The notes under the pieces are model-generated. The model ran no database searches. It was not told where the DNA came from and was given only the letters and a program-made list of their open reading frames with translations. Positions 47,764 through 57,280 of a stretch of DNA of 64,000 nt are shown in pieces. The stretch is from positions 62,001-126,000 of the forward strand of contig NZ_KB893637.1 of NCBI RefSeq assembly GCF_000374125.1. The letters are read 5' to 3'. Origin of the DNA: Niabella aurantiaca DSM 17617. Its GTDB lineage: Bacteria > Bacteroidota > Bacteroidia > Chitinophagales > Chitinophagaceae. Numbering within the stretch: the first letter of the stretch is position 1; every line of letters begins with the position of its first letter. The position numbers were made by a program, and so were the translations under genes.

Positions 47764-48396
47764 ATGCATAATCATCTTCCCGACAATGAAAAGGCGTTGG
47801 GCATCATAAAGGCAAAGGGGCCGCAAACCTTGCTGGAGCTGGCGGTGCAGATGGAGGTGACGGTGGAGGGGGCCCGGTTCCATCTGCTGAAGCTGGCAAA
47901 AGAAGGATTGGTAAATGCCACTACTGAGTCCAAAGGCAGGGGCCGACCGCAGCAGATATGGGCGTTAACCGATCTTGGAAATACCCGCTTTCCTGACCGG
48001 CATGCTGAATTGACGGTAAAGCTGATCGAGTCCATAAGAACGACGTTGGGGCAACTGGCCCTGGATAAGATCGTTGCGGCCAATGGAAAGGCGATCCAGG
48101 ACCGTTATATGAAGGAGCTGGAAGGCGTGCCGGATCTGAAAGGCCGGTTAAAAGGATTGGTCGCGATCCGGACGCGGGAAGGTTATATGGCCGGCATTCA
48201 AAAAGAAGAAGGGAACTTTTTGTTGGTGGAAAACCATTGTCCCATTTGTGCGGCGGCAGCCAGTTGCCAGGGGTTCTGCGCCGCCGAATTAAAAATCTTT
48301 AAGACCGTACTGGGCAAAACGGTGGAAGTGGAGCGGGTAAATCATATCCTGAAAGGAGCCAGGAGGTGCGCTTATAAGATCACACCCCGGAAATAG
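47764..48396 (+). CDS. SufR-like helix-turn-helix regulator with putative Fe-S cysteines
   Basis: 210 residues from the ATG at 47764 (a TTG 9 bp upstream is in frame). The N-terminal winged helix is ALGIIKAKGPQTLLELAVQMEVTVEGARFHLLKLAKEGLVNATTESKGRGRPQQIWALTDLG, of the DeoR/ArsR-like class used by SufR. The C-terminal part has ENHCPICAAAASCQGFCAAELKIF and later GARRCAYKI. The Cys pattern (CPIC, C, C, and one near the end) is like SufR and related iron-sulfur sensors. It may sense oxidation or iron and control Fe-S or flavin genes. The target is unknown; the divergent FMN reductase is the closest candidate. Confidence 0.85.
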   Translation: MHNHLPDNEKALGIIKAKGPQTLLELAVQMEVTVEGARFHLLKLAKEGLVNATTESKGRGRPQQIWALTDLGNTRFPDRHAELTVKLIESIRTTLGQLALDKIVAANGKAIQDRYMKELEGVPDLKGRLKGLVAIRTREGYMAGIQKEEGNFLLVENHCPICAAAASCQGFCAAELKIFKTVLGKTVEVERVNHILKGARRCAYKITPRK

Positions 48397-48410
48397 AGCG
48401 TCGCCGTCGC

Positions 48411-48905
48411 TCAGGCATGTATAATGTCTGTGTCCACAGGCGTATGGCCCAGCAGCCTGCTCATCGATAGCAGTTGCCCTTTGTGGTGAAATTCATGCGT
48501 GATCACATGGGTAAAGATCCGGAACCCGGATGTGGAGCGTTGCCCGCCGTTCAGCGAAAAAATAATGTTGTCATCCATGAGCTGCTGCTGATCTAAAAGC
48601 GCGGCTATAAGAGCGTCTGCCTCCCGGTACACATCCCTGATCTCCGGTATATTGCTGAAATCTTCTTTTTTTGCATAAACGGTATGTGTTTTCAGGGCGA
48701 TGTGGCCTATCCAGTGCTGGTACACGTTGGCAGTGTGTACCAACAGGTCGCGGAGACTGCCTCCGTTGCCAAAAGAAGGGATGGGGCGAATAAGGTCCTC
48801 CGGGCTGAGGGCGCTCAGGTAGCGCAGCAATAGCTGTCGGGTTTCTTTTACCCAGTTGTACTGGAGCGTGCAGTGCTGATTCGGCGGGTTCATTTTCGAT
48901 TTCAT
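48411..48905 (-). CDS. DinB-family protein
   Basis: 164 residues. The four-helix DinB fold carries three His that would hold a metal ion: the first in LLVHTANVYQHWIGH (about 53-67), the others in THVITHEFHHKGQLLSM (about 133-149). In this family such proteins are often thiol-dependent transferases (bacillithiol, mycothiol, glutathione), though the substrate is unknown here. Start at 48905 (MKSKM) or 48893 (MNPPN) cannot be decided. It lies 8 bp after the next gene on the minus strand. Confidence 0.9.
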   Translation of the reverse strand: MKSKMNPPNQHCTLQYNWVKETRQLLLRYLSALSPEDLIRPIPSFGNGGSLRDLLVHTANVYQHWIGHIALKTHTVYAKKEDFSNIPEIRDVYREADALIAALLDQQQLMDDNIIFSLNGGQRSTSGFRIFTHVITHEFHHKGQLLSMSRLLGHTPVDTDIIHA

Positions 48906-48913
48906 AAGATGAA

Positions 48914-49393
48914 CTAATGAAGCGGAGGCGCCTTACGGATCTTCCGGTAATAGCTGCGGGCGATGAAAGAGAGCGGAAGACCGACGACGAGGATGAGTAT
49001 CGCCGCATTGATGAGCATACCGGGAACAGCGTCCGGAAATTTCCCGATCCTTGATAAAGGAACAACGACGAGGTTCATAACGCTCCAGATAAAAAGACCA
49101 TAAAAAATACCGGTGGCGATGCGGTTCCGCCTCAGTATTTTTAACCGGGGATACAACCAGAAGAAGAATGCCGTGAAGATGCATGCGATCAGGTAATGCA
49201 GCAGCAGCCCCGCTACCTGCATTGCTGCCCCACCAGAAAAAGCGGCCGGCCCCAGTAACCCGCCGGCAATATATTTCAGTATGAACAGCGGATCTTTACC
49301 GCTTGCAATCAAATAGTGCAGAAAGGCGGAAAGGATGTCCAGGGTACCTACCAGGAATGTGGCTCTTGCTATAACAGCGCTGTTTTTTTTCAT
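48914..49393 (-). CDS. Small integral membrane protein of unknown function
   Basis: 159 residues with four hydrophobic segments: ATFLVGTLDILSAFLHYLIA (about 11-30), GGAAMQVAGLLLHYLIACIFTAFFFWLYP (about 54-82), IFYGLFIWSVMNLVVVPLS (about 96-114) and GMLINAAILILVVGLPLSFIARSYY (about 125-149). The tail is basic. It resembles small YagU-like inner-membrane proteins in layout, but I cannot name the family with certainty. The DinB gene starts 8 bp after the stop, so they are cotranscribed. Confidence 0.8.
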   Translation of the reverse strand: MKKNSAVIARATFLVGTLDILSAFLHYLIASGKDPLFILKYIAGGLLGPAAFSGGAAMQVAGLLLHYLIACIFTAFFFWLYPRLKILRRNRIATGIFYGLFIWSVMNLVVVPLSRIGKFPDAVPGMLINAAILILVVGLPLSFIARSYYRKIRKAPPLH

Positions 49394-49440
49394 ATGCTGT
49401 TGATTGCAGGTGATATCAGGTATCGGATCTGTGGTTTCTG

Positions 49441-51843
49441 TTAGAAAGGATAACCGATACCGATATTAAAGATAAGATTTTTTTTGCGCCATTCCGGATC
49501 ACTGAAACGGATCTGGTCAATGACCCACCGCTCTCCCGGCGGCAGCCAGGGCTTCCTGAAGGGCATGGCCAGATCGAACCGTACCACAAAGATCGATGCA
49601 TCTACCCTTAAGCCAACCCCTCCGCCTATTGCGGTCTGGCTCAGTACATTTCCAAAGCGGAACTGGCCCCCCGGCCGGCTGGTATCATTTTTGGCCAGCC
49701 AGATATTTCCCGCATCAATGAACACAGCGCCCTGGATGATGCTGAATAGCTTTGCCCTCAGTTCCGTATTCAGCATTAGTTTTACATCGCCTCCCTGGTC
49801 GGCAAACAGATCCAGGCTGTCGGCATTGATGTAAAATGTGCCCGGCCCCAGGGAGCGCGAACGGAAGGCCCGGATATCATTGCTTCCTCCGGCAAAGAAC
49901 TGGCGTACATAGGGCAATACCGAACTGTTGCCATACGGAATGCCGTAACCAAGGTTCAGGCGGTTGGCCCATATCAATCCCGGGCTGATTTTGTAATAGT
50001 CCCTGAAATCGGCCTCGAGCCGCACAAACTGGTTGGTGATCGTTTGAAACAGGCGCTTTTTCCCGTCTTCGCCCCTGGGAAGAAAAGCATTGATGAGGTT
50101 GCCTGCGGATTCTACCGAGCCCATGAACAGGAAATTGTTGCGCAGTTCATTCTTCATCTGGTTGCTGTACGTATAAGTATAGTTGCTTCCTATAATGAAC
50201 TGGTTCTCGAAGTTGTTTTTCAGCGTGGGTACTTTTTCCAGCATCCGGTTAAAGCTGTCGGTGGTATTGGCCGTACGGATGTAGCTTACCGAAAGCGGAT
50301 TCAGCTGGTGCTCGTTGAACTCGTTGCCCTTCCACAAATAGCCGAATTCGCCTTTGCCGGAAAGCAGGGTATAATAATTGGCACGGTTCAGCAGCTGTGA
50401 TCCGATGGTGATGTGGGTTTTGGGCACATAGGCATTATGGGTCCGGAACCCGGCGACGGGAATCAGGAAACGCGGGAACAGTAACCGGGCTTCGGCTCCC
50501 AGCGAGTAGGAGGTAAGGTTTTTCTGCTGCCCGCTGAACTGTTTTTCAAAACCACCGGAAAGGCTGAGGTTGAGCTGCTCTGCCCCGCGGAATGCGTTTT
50601 TATTGGTATGCGTCACTTTTACTTCGGATCCGATAAAGTTGTTGGATTTGCTGGTGCCGGTTACCGAGAGGGAAAGCGCGTTCTTTTTTGAGGAGGTAAG
50701 CAGGAAGTCCACGTCCATGTTGTTGCTGGAAGCAGTATCGATGGGGTTGAATTCTGCTTTTACAAACCGGAACGTGCCAATATTTACCAAACGGTTCAGG
50801 CTTAATGAATGATCCGTACGGTTATAAGGGTCGCCCTTCTGAAAGAAAATGAGGTGCTCAAATAACCGGGGCTTGTATTTGTGGTTGGGATCATAGATGG
50901 TAAAATCTTTATACTGCACCGGGTCCGAGGCCCTGGTAAAGGAATCCCGTCTCAGGCTATAGTCCGGATAAATGTTGATGTTGCGGATGAAATAGGGTTG
51001 CAATGCGGCCTGCGGCGCATCGTTTTTAATTTTCAGGTCTACGTCCACCTTCTGTGCCCCGATGGTACTGTCGGCCTGGATGAGCAGGTAGTTGGGACTG
51101 AAATAAAAGTAGCCTTTTTCCTTTAGCTCTATATCGACCCGTTCCCGTTCGGCTTTAAAAACATCAAGGTCGTAGTAGTCGCCCGGTTTGAGCAGGGTTT
51201 TGTTTTGGGCGGCACCGATGAGGCGGGCAACCTGGCTGCTGCTGTCGCGGGGAAAGGTAATGGTATTGAGGGTATAACGGGGACCGGAGTACAACTGGTA
51301 GAAGGCTTTGCCCGTTTTTCCTTTGATCGTCGTGTCGCCGGAGCCCGAGGCCTGCAAAAAGCCCTTGCTTGCCAGGTAGCTGGTCAGGATATTTACATTG
51401 TTCTGTAATCTTACCTGGTTCATCAGCACCGGTGGTTCTCCCAGTTTATATTTTACCCAGTATTTAAAACCTTTTTGTTTTTTGGGCTCGCTCACGAGAT
51501 TGTAAAAAAATAATTTATAACGCCAGCCGAGCAGCTTTTTATTGGGTTGCGGGCGCACCAGTTCTTCAAGCGTATTTTGAAAATGTTTCTGATCTTTAAC
51601 TGCAGGGGTATCCGGGTTCAATTCTACGGTTGCCCCGGTATAAAGTACTTCGCCTGGTTTTAGTTTTTTGGTAGTGGAGCAGGAAACCATCAGTAACAAA
51701 AAAGCCAGCAGGAAGATTGAGGATTTGAGATCTGAGATTTGAGATTTGAAAGCTGACAGCTGACGGCTGACGGCTGATGCCGGACGTCCGATAGCTGATA
51801 GCTGACGGCTGAAAACTAATATCTGATATCTGCGTTTACTCAT
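49441..51843 (-). CDS. tamL: TamL, BamA/TamA-like outer-membrane lipoprotein
   Basis: 800 residues from the ATG at 51843, which overlaps the tamB stop by 8 bp, so translation is coupled. The lipobox LMVSC puts the lipid on Cys55, unusually far in. The mature start STTKKLKPGEVLYTGATVEL is the TamL hallmark. POTRA-like domains follow (VNILTSYLASKGFLQASG, then ERERVDIELKEKGYFYFS), and from about 430 a 16-strand-type beta-barrel with FFAGGSNDIRAFRSRSLGPG (the conserved BamA-like RGF/Y lid region) and IFVVRFDLAMPFRKPWLPPG. It inserts outer-membrane proteins together with TamB. Residues about 4-41 are encoded by a repeat tract. Confidence 0.9.
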   Translation of the reverse strand: MSKRRYQILVFSRQLSAIGRPASAVSRQLSAFKSQISDLKSSIFLLAFLLLMVSCSTTKKLKPGEVLYTGATVELNPDTPAVKDQKHFQNTLEELVRPQPNKKLLGWRYKLFFYNLVSEPKKQKGFKYWVKYKLGEPPVLMNQVRLQNNVNILTSYLASKGFLQASGSGDTTIKGKTGKAFYQLYSGPRYTLNTITFPRDSSSQVARLIGAAQNKTLLKPGDYYDLDVFKAERERVDIELKEKGYFYFSPNYLLIQADSTIGAQKVDVDLKIKNDAPQAALQPYFIRNINIYPDYSLRRDSFTRASDPVQYKDFTIYDPNHKYKPRLFEHLIFFQKGDPYNRTDHSLSLNRLVNIGTFRFVKAEFNPIDTASSNNMDVDFLLTSSKKNALSLSVTGTSKSNNFIGSEVKVTHTNKNAFRGAEQLNLSLSGGFEKQFSGQQKNLTSYSLGAEARLLFPRFLIPVAGFRTHNAYVPKTHITIGSQLLNRANYYTLLSGKGEFGYLWKGNEFNEHQLNPLSVSYIRTANTTDSFNRMLEKVPTLKNNFENQFIIGSNYTYTYSNQMKNELRNNFLFMGSVESAGNLINAFLPRGEDGKKRLFQTITNQFVRLEADFRDYYKISPGLIWANRLNLGYGIPYGNSSVLPYVRQFFAGGSNDIRAFRSRSLGPGTFYINADSLDLFADQGGDVKLMLNTELRAKLFSIIQGAVFIDAGNIWLAKNDTSRPGGQFRFGNVLSQTAIGGGVGLRVDASIFVVRFDLAMPFRKPWLPPGERWVIDQIRFSDPEWRKKNLIFNIGIGYPF
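51721..51832. repeat. Degenerate repeat tract inside the 5' end of tamL
   Basis: On the plus strand: GAGATTTGAGATTTGAAAGC, then AGCTGACAGCTGACGGCTGA CGGCTGA-type words, a GCCGGACGTCCG palindrome, and GATAGCTGATAGCTGACGGC. The same kind of word salad is seen elsewhere only between genes. Here it encodes residues about 4-41 of TamL (FSRQLSA, then SRQLSAFKSQ: the same peptide twice). Confidence 0.7.
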
Positions 51844-54800
51844 CTCCCTTGTTTTGTCGGTTACTGCCTCCAAAATTACCGGTTCCCCGGCGCTGGCCCC
51901 GTTTTCTGAAACTGCGGAACACCTCACCGAATTTATTATAATCCACAACGATCATAAAGCCCACGCCGGTTTCGATGATCTGTCCTTCAATGATGCCTTC
52001 CGTCTGGTTGCGGCGATAAGCCCTCAGACGGTAACGCCCGTCGCGGGAAAGCATGTATTCGATGTTGACGTTGCTGGCCAATTGTGCGGCATTCTGGTTA
52101 GTGTTGGAGCCTTCCAGCGCAAAATTATTGCCCACGGTAACACTGAGGCGGTCGTTCAGCAACCGCTTGGTAAAGGCCACGTTCAGATCGGTCTTTGTCT
52201 TTTCCTGGCCGGTAGAATAGTCTTCCTGCGAAGTGAGGTCAAAATTGATGTCTACGCCCTTGATCAGCCCGGCAGCAAGATTGTTCAGCTGCTCGGTAAG
52301 CAGTTTGCTTACGCTCTGCCTTGCGAGGGCCCCCGCAGAAGTGCCGCCTGCAAGGCTTTCAAACGGGTTGTCGGAAACGAACCGGTTGAGGGCCAGCAGG
52401 GCAAATACCTGTTTGTTCAATTCACTTTCATTGGCGTTTATCTGCTGCAGCCGCGTGTACACAATGCCGTTAAAGGCGTTGCGCTCGCTCTCCCGCATAT
52501 CGATCTGGAAGCTGATGGTGGGTTTTAAGAGCTCACCGCTCATTTTAAGATATACGTAAAAAGGAAGCTTTTGCCGGTACATGGTGCGGGTGGTGGTGCT
52601 CTCGGATTCGAGCTGCGCAGCCACCAGGTCGATGGGCGATGTATTGACCTCGTAAATAGCGGTGATATCGGCATTGGCTTCCGTGGGGGCGCCCGTCCAC
52701 TGGATGGAGCTTCCCTGCTGGATCTTAAATTCCCGTTTGGCCAACCCGCCAATGGTAAGATTGTAGCCGCCTTCGGTGATCTCATACCGGCCGGTTAATG
52801 TGGTACGGCCGCTGGGGTCCATTTGCAGGCTCAGATCGGCCTCTCCTTTTACCCGCAGGGCATCCCCGTTCTGCGGGTCCACCACGATGGTGATCTCGGC
52901 TTCTTTGTCGATGGTCACATCCCCTGAAATATCCATCCCGGTTATAGGCGAACGGGTCAGGCTGTCCACGTTAACCGGCTGGCGTCCGTTAAAGGGCGGC
53001 GCATCCTTGTCTACAAATTCCACAATGCCTTCCTGGCTGGAGACCAGCGGATCATCATCCGGAATGACAAAATTGAATTTGGTTCCCTTATTGATCCGTG
53101 CCTGCATATTTACCTTTGGTTTGTTCAGGTCACCGGTGATCCGTGCATTTAACGTAACCAGCACCGTGCCGTAGAACAGCTCGTTATCGGCTGCCGTGGA
53201 ATTCATTATCTTGAAGTTGTTGGCTCGGAGGGTCAGATTGAAGCCGGGATTGGAAAAGTCGCGCAAGGTAACCATCCCATCCAGTGTAAGCGGCTGGTTG
53301 GCCGAATCCCGTACGGTAAATTTATTAAAGGAGATACCGGATTCTACAAAACGCACGGTTTCATTTTTGAGCTGGTAATATCCGTTGAGCTGTGCAATAT
53401 TGAATCCCGCATCTTTGAAGGTGAGCGCACCCAGGATCACCGGTTTGCTTACCGGGCCTTTTGCGGTCAGGTTCCCGGTAAGGATGCCTTTTCCATTCCT
53501 GATCTGCCCGCCGGTTACACTTTCGATATGCTTCAGGTCGATCTTATCGACCACAATATCCAGATCCAGTGTGCTGGCAGGCTCGGTATAGTAGAAGCCG
53601 GTTACGGCGAGGTTGTGCAGGCCGGAGAGGCGGATATCGGCCTGGTAAGCATTGGCCGTCTTGTTGTTTATCTTTATGGATGCATTGCCCAGGGCGTCTT
53701 TTTGGTACCGGAGCTGGTTAATGGTGAGGTCTGCTTCAAACTTCGGATTGGTGGCGATATCCGTTACATCTACAACGCCATTGAGCTTTCCACCTACCAT
53801 TGAAGTGTCCTGGTCTGCATAGCGCGTCAGCGTTTCCAGCATAAAGTTGGTGAACTTTACGTTCACCGGGGCATTGGGCTGGTCCGACAGGCTATTGATG
53901 GCCAGCGATTGCCCGTTATTGCTGATCTCAAAGTTGCGTACATACACACCCGCCTTGCCGTATTGGATGAGGTTGTCGGCAGCCACTTTCCAGGGGTCAT
54001 AGTTGAGGAGGAGCTTTTGCGGGTCCAGTGTGAATTGATAGGTCTGCCCCAGGGATTTGAATTGGCCGCCGATGCGGTACTTATCTTTATTGGTACGGTC
54101 TCTTAAAAAAACGTTTACATCCAGCAGGTTATTGAGCGCGGCCCCGCTTACCTCCGCATTGTACAGATTGACAGAGGAGCTTTGAATCTCTTTAATATTC
54201 AGCGCATAGTCCAGTTTGGCAGAATCGGTGTTGCCTGCCTTCAGTACAATGTCCTTTACATCAAAGCTGTCGTAGACCACATGTGGGAAATAAGCATTCA
54301 AACGGAGGCTGTCGTTCTGCGTATCAATGCTCCCGCTGATGGTGGCCGGCGCAAGCGTGGTCAGCGCAGGTACAAATTTCTGAATGAGCTCCGGATCCGT
54401 AATGGCCAGCTGGAACTGCATCTGCTGCGGTGGAATCTTTTTTGTAGGCGCAAATGCGTAATACTTGTTGATCTGGTTGATGAAGGCCTGCCCGATCTGG
54501 GTCAGCTGGTATTTGCCATTGAATCGGGCCGTCATGAAATCCGATTGCAGCGACAGCTCATTGTGCTCTTTGGTGGCCACAGCGCTCAGCGTTAAGGTAT
54601 CGATATTGTAAATGGATTCATTGAAACCGATCTGAACGCTTTTGAGGGTAGCAGATCCGTTCAGCTGATCCGGATCGATGGAGCTGAAGTCCATATCGAC
54701 CAGTCCGGCAAGCTTTAACGGATCGGAATAAAAATTCAGCTTCTGCAGATCAACATTCTTCAGGTCGGCGGTTCCTTTTATTGCCGGAGCGCTCTTGTTG

Positions 54801-56866
54801 AGGTCTACCTTTGTATCCAGCGTAAAATGCGCATTACTGTCGTTGCTGATGGCCTGGAGACCGGCAATCTTGCCGGCATAGGTACCTTCCAGTTTGATGT
54901 CTTTATAATCATACTTATTGTAGCGGGCATGATAGATGGTACCGTTCAGCTTTGCACGCATCTTTTTAGGATCCAGGCTCTGCCCGCTTACATTGGCCAA
55001 CAGCGAAACGGTTCCCAGCTGATCCTGTTGTTTTAATAAACGCCCCAGGTTAAATTGGTGCAGCTGTAGCTTGGCACGATAGGTTTCCCGGTTCTTTGGT
55101 CCCCCCATGGCTGCCTGCAGGTTTGCGCCACCCATATCCGTTTTTAACCGCAGGGCGGTGGTAAAGTTGGTAAGGCTCCCATTGAATGTGCCGTTAGCGG
55201 AAAGATAACCGGGCAGCTCTATGCTTTGCGGCATGGATGTGGCCGGTACCAATGCCAGCAGGTCGCTTTTGGATGTCTGGAGTTTGCGTAGATTGAGGTT
55301 AAAGATGGTCTTCTCCATATCGGGCAATCCCCGGATGCCACCTGCAATATCGATGTTGGTATTGTTTAAACCATGGATCTGCAGCTTTTCTATATCAAGA
55401 TCGTTCAGATAGCCGGTAAAGGCCGCCGAAAGGTTGATCTGCCGGCTCCGGTAGCTGGCTGGCACGGAGGGCATCAGGTAGTAGAGGTCCTGCATCCCGA
55501 TGCGGGTGTTGCGGAACTGCACGTTCATCTTTACCTTTTCCGGATGTTTGCTCAGGTCCTCCTGCGATGTATAGCTCAGCAAACTGTTGTTGTCGATCTG
55601 TGTGTAAGGGGTTTTCAAAATAAATCCATCCACCTTCAATTGCTGATCGTCGTACACGATATTCCCCTTCAGATCATGGAGCACGAAGCCACTGGTGTCT
55701 TTCAGTCTTCCACCCAGCACATCTGCTTTGATGCCGGTGCTGTCGATGGAGACGTTGTTGCCGGTAAGCCCTAACTCTTTTATGTTGAGATGATTGAAAT
55801 CCAGGTGCCCCGGTGTGCGGGCGGCAGCCAGATTATCGTACCGCACACGGTTGTTGGCAATGATCACTTTGCCCAGCAGCAGGCTGAAGGGCGAAGCAGC
55901 GGCACTGTCGGCGGCGGTTTCGATGGCTTTTTTATTGGAGGGGGTTGGCCGGTAGGCAAAATCGATCCGGGAATTTTGCAGCAATACATCCGAAGAGCGG
56001 TAGCCGCCATTGGTAAGATCCAGTGCCAGGTCTTCCAGGTGAAAGGTATCCAGGTTGGCCTGAGCCCGGGTATCCGATAACCGGTCGTCATAATTAAGCG
56101 ATACCTGATCCAATGTCAGCTTGCGGAACTCAATAAGCGGCAGGCGGCCGCCTTTTTCTTCAGCGGTACTGTCGATGCCCGAATCGATCCGTTGCTGCAA
56201 TACGGTAAGCGGTTTGTTCTGGAAATAGTGGAGGCTTGTATGCTGCAGTGCAAGGCTGCTTAATCCATAATGCATCCGGTCCAGGTCAAATGTTTTTACC
56301 CGGGCCTCCAGTTTGCCCAGGGTGATGCCGGCATCGTTCCCCGCCACATCATCCTTAAACCGGAGCCGGATATCGTCAAACCGGATCTTGTTCAGCCGGA
56401 ACTTAAGTGTGGATGTGGTATCCTTTTTTTCTTCTTCGGGTGTTTTTTCTTCATCGGATAGAAGTGAGTCTACGAGGAACTGGTAATTGAATACGGTGTC
56501 GGGATGAATGCGGTAAACATTTGCACGTACGGTCTTGAGCTCAATGCTGTTTATCTCCACGCGGTCCGACAGCAGCGCCAGCATATCCAGGTCTACCCCC
56601 AGTTTTTCTGCATAGAGCAGTGTGTCTTTTTTTTGATCGGCGACAAATAATTTATTCAGCTCAAGGTCTTTTGGAAAACCGATGCGGATGCGCTCCAGGC
56701 TGATCTCCGTGTTGGTCTTCTTTTTCAGGTATTGCACAACTTTATTCTTGATGAAGTTCTGCACAAACGGAAGATTGAGGGAAAGAATAAGCAGGATGAC
56801 AAGCACCAGAATGCCTGCAAGTATTTTTACAATTAATTTTATGCCTTTTTTTACTGCTTTGTTCAA
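51836..56866 (-). CDS. tamB: Translocation and assembly module protein TamB
   Basis: 1676 residues. An N-terminal signal-anchor helix (IVKILAGILVLVILLILSLN, about 11-32) holds the protein in the inner membrane. The next 1100 residues are a long run of beta strands in AsmA/TamB-like repeats (LNKLFVADQKKDTLLYAEKLGVDLDM, VEINSIELKTVRANVYRI). The C-terminal DUF490 domain (about 1250-1620) includes INKGTKFNFVIPDDDPL, GMDISGDVTIDKEAEITIVVDPQNGD, LALNRFVSDNPFESLAGG and LNVAFTKRLLNDRLSVTVGNNF. TamB bridges the envelope, moving lipids or proteins toward TamL. The following tamL gene overlaps it by 8 bp. Confidence 0.95.
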   Translation of the reverse strand: MNKAVKKGIKLIVKILAGILVLVILLILSLNLPFVQNFIKNKVVQYLKKKTNTEISLERIRIGFPKDLELNKLFVADQKKDTLLYAEKLGVDLDMLALLSDRVEINSIELKTVRANVYRIHPDTVFNYQFLVDSLLSDEEKTPEEEKKDTTSTLKFRLNKIRFDDIRLRFKDDVAGNDAGITLGKLEARVKTFDLDRMHYGLSSLALQHTSLHYFQNKPLTVLQQRIDSGIDSTAEEKGGRLPLIEFRKLTLDQVSLNYDDRLSDTRAQANLDTFHLEDLALDLTNGGYRSSDVLLQNSRIDFAYRPTPSNKKAIETAADSAAASPFSLLLGKVIIANNRVRYDNLAAARTPGHLDFNHLNIKELGLTGNNVSIDSTGIKADVLGGRLKDTSGFVLHDLKGNIVYDDQQLKVDGFILKTPYTQIDNNSLLSYTSQEDLSKHPEKVKMNVQFRNTRIGMQDLYYLMPSVPASYRSRQINLSAAFTGYLNDLDIEKLQIHGLNNTNIDIAGGIRGLPDMEKTIFNLNLRKLQTSKSDLLALVPATSMPQSIELPGYLSANGTFNGSLTNFTTALRLKTDMGGANLQAAMGGPKNRETYRAKLQLHQFNLGRLLKQQDQLGTVSLLANVSGQSLDPKKMRAKLNGTIYHARYNKYDYKDIKLEGTYAGKIAGLQAISNDSNAHFTLDTKVDLNKSAPAIKGTADLKNVDLQKLNFYSDPLKLAGLVDMDFSSIDPDQLNGSATLKSVQIGFNESIYNIDTLTLSAVATKEHNELSLQSDFMTARFNGKYQLTQIGQAFINQINKYYAFAPTKKIPPQQMQFQLAITDPELIQKFVPALTTLAPATISGSIDTQNDSLRLNAYFPHVVYDSFDVKDIVLKAGNTDSAKLDYALNIKEIQSSSVNLYNAEVSGAALNNLLDVNVFLRDRTNKDKYRIGGQFKSLGQTYQFTLDPQKLLLNYDPWKVAADNLIQYGKAGVYVRNFEISNNGQSLAINSLSDQPNAPVNVKFTNFMLETLTRYADQDTSMVGGKLNGVVDVTDIATNPKFEADLTINQLRYQKDALGNASIKINNKTANAYQADIRLSGLHNLAVTGFYYTEPASTLDLDIVVDKIDLKHIESVTGGQIRNGKGILTGNLTAKGPVSKPVILGALTFKDAGFNIAQLNGYYQLKNETVRFVESGISFNKFTVRDSANQPLTLDGMVTLRDFSNPGFNLTLRANNFKIMNSTAADNELFYGTVLVTLNARITGDLNKPKVNMQARINKGTKFNFVIPDDDPLVSSQEGIVEFVDKDAPPFNGRQPVNVDSLTRSPITGMDISGDVTIDKEAEITIVVDPQNGDALRVKGEADLSLQMDPSGRTTLTGRYEITEGGYNLTIGGLAKREFKIQQGSSIQWTGAPTEANADITAIYEVNTSPIDLVAAQLESESTTTRTMYRQKLPFYVYLKMSGELLKPTISFQIDMRESERNAFNGIVYTRLQQINANESELNKQVFALLALNRFVSDNPFESLAGGTSAGALARQSVSKLLTEQLNNLAAGLIKGVDINFDLTSQEDYSTGQEKTKTDLNVAFTKRLLNDRLSVTVGNNFALEGSNTNQNAAQLASNVNIEYMLSRDGRYRLRAYRRNQTEGIIEGQIIETGVGFMIVVDYNKFGEVFRSFRKRGQRRGTGNFGGSNRQNKGDE

Positions 56867-56915
56867 GTGTTTAACGGTTCGTCATATGAATTAAAGTGGA
56901 TCTTTCCTGTTTCTG

Positions 56916-56923
56916 CAAACCTA
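56916..56923 (-). promoter_or_regulatory. Putative -7 box (TAGGTTTG) of tamB
   Basis: On the minus strand TAGGTTTG fits TAnnTTTG exactly. It lies 50-57 bp before the tamB start. No good -33 element is seen. Confidence 0.5.
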
Positions 56924-57099
56924 ACAGATTTCTCAGTTTTTGCCTGCTTTTTATAGGGAATTCTCCAAATATTAAACCAAAATCCGCTTTATGCAATTCC
57001 CGTTTCATCATATACCGCCGGACGGCCGCTGATGGTTTGGCCTGAAATTCGTGGTGCTTTAAATGAACCGTATGCGGAACTTCTTTAAAAAAGATAATT

Positions 57100-57252
57100 A
57101 TGAAAGACTTTCTGATATGCGCAATACTGCTCAGCATCCTGCTTCAGGGCTGCAGCGCTGTGGAGGCGATATTCAAGGCAGGTATGTGGTGGGCCTTTTT
57201 TTTGGTAGGGGTGGTGATCCTTGCCGTATTCCTGTTGCTGCGCCGTAAATAA
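57100..57252 (+). CDS. Small membrane lipoprotein (50 aa)
   Basis: A 50-codon gene. The signal peptide ends in a lipobox (ILLQGC, Cys 18). Next comes SAVEAIFKAGMWWAFFLVG, then VVILAVFLLLRRK, so a second hydrophobic helix spans residues about 29-47 and the tail is basic. Tiny proteins with a lipobox, 'IFKAGM' and one helix are widespread in this phylum and have no known function. The start has an A/T-rich leader and the stop is followed closely by the fucosidase promoter, so it is probably a separate transcript. It is too short for many gene finders. Confidence 0.7.
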   Translation: MKDFLICAILLSILLQGCSAVEAIFKAGMWWAFFLVGVVILAVFLLLRRK

Positions 57253-57280
57253 TGACCCTGCAGGTGGGCGGTACCGTTGT

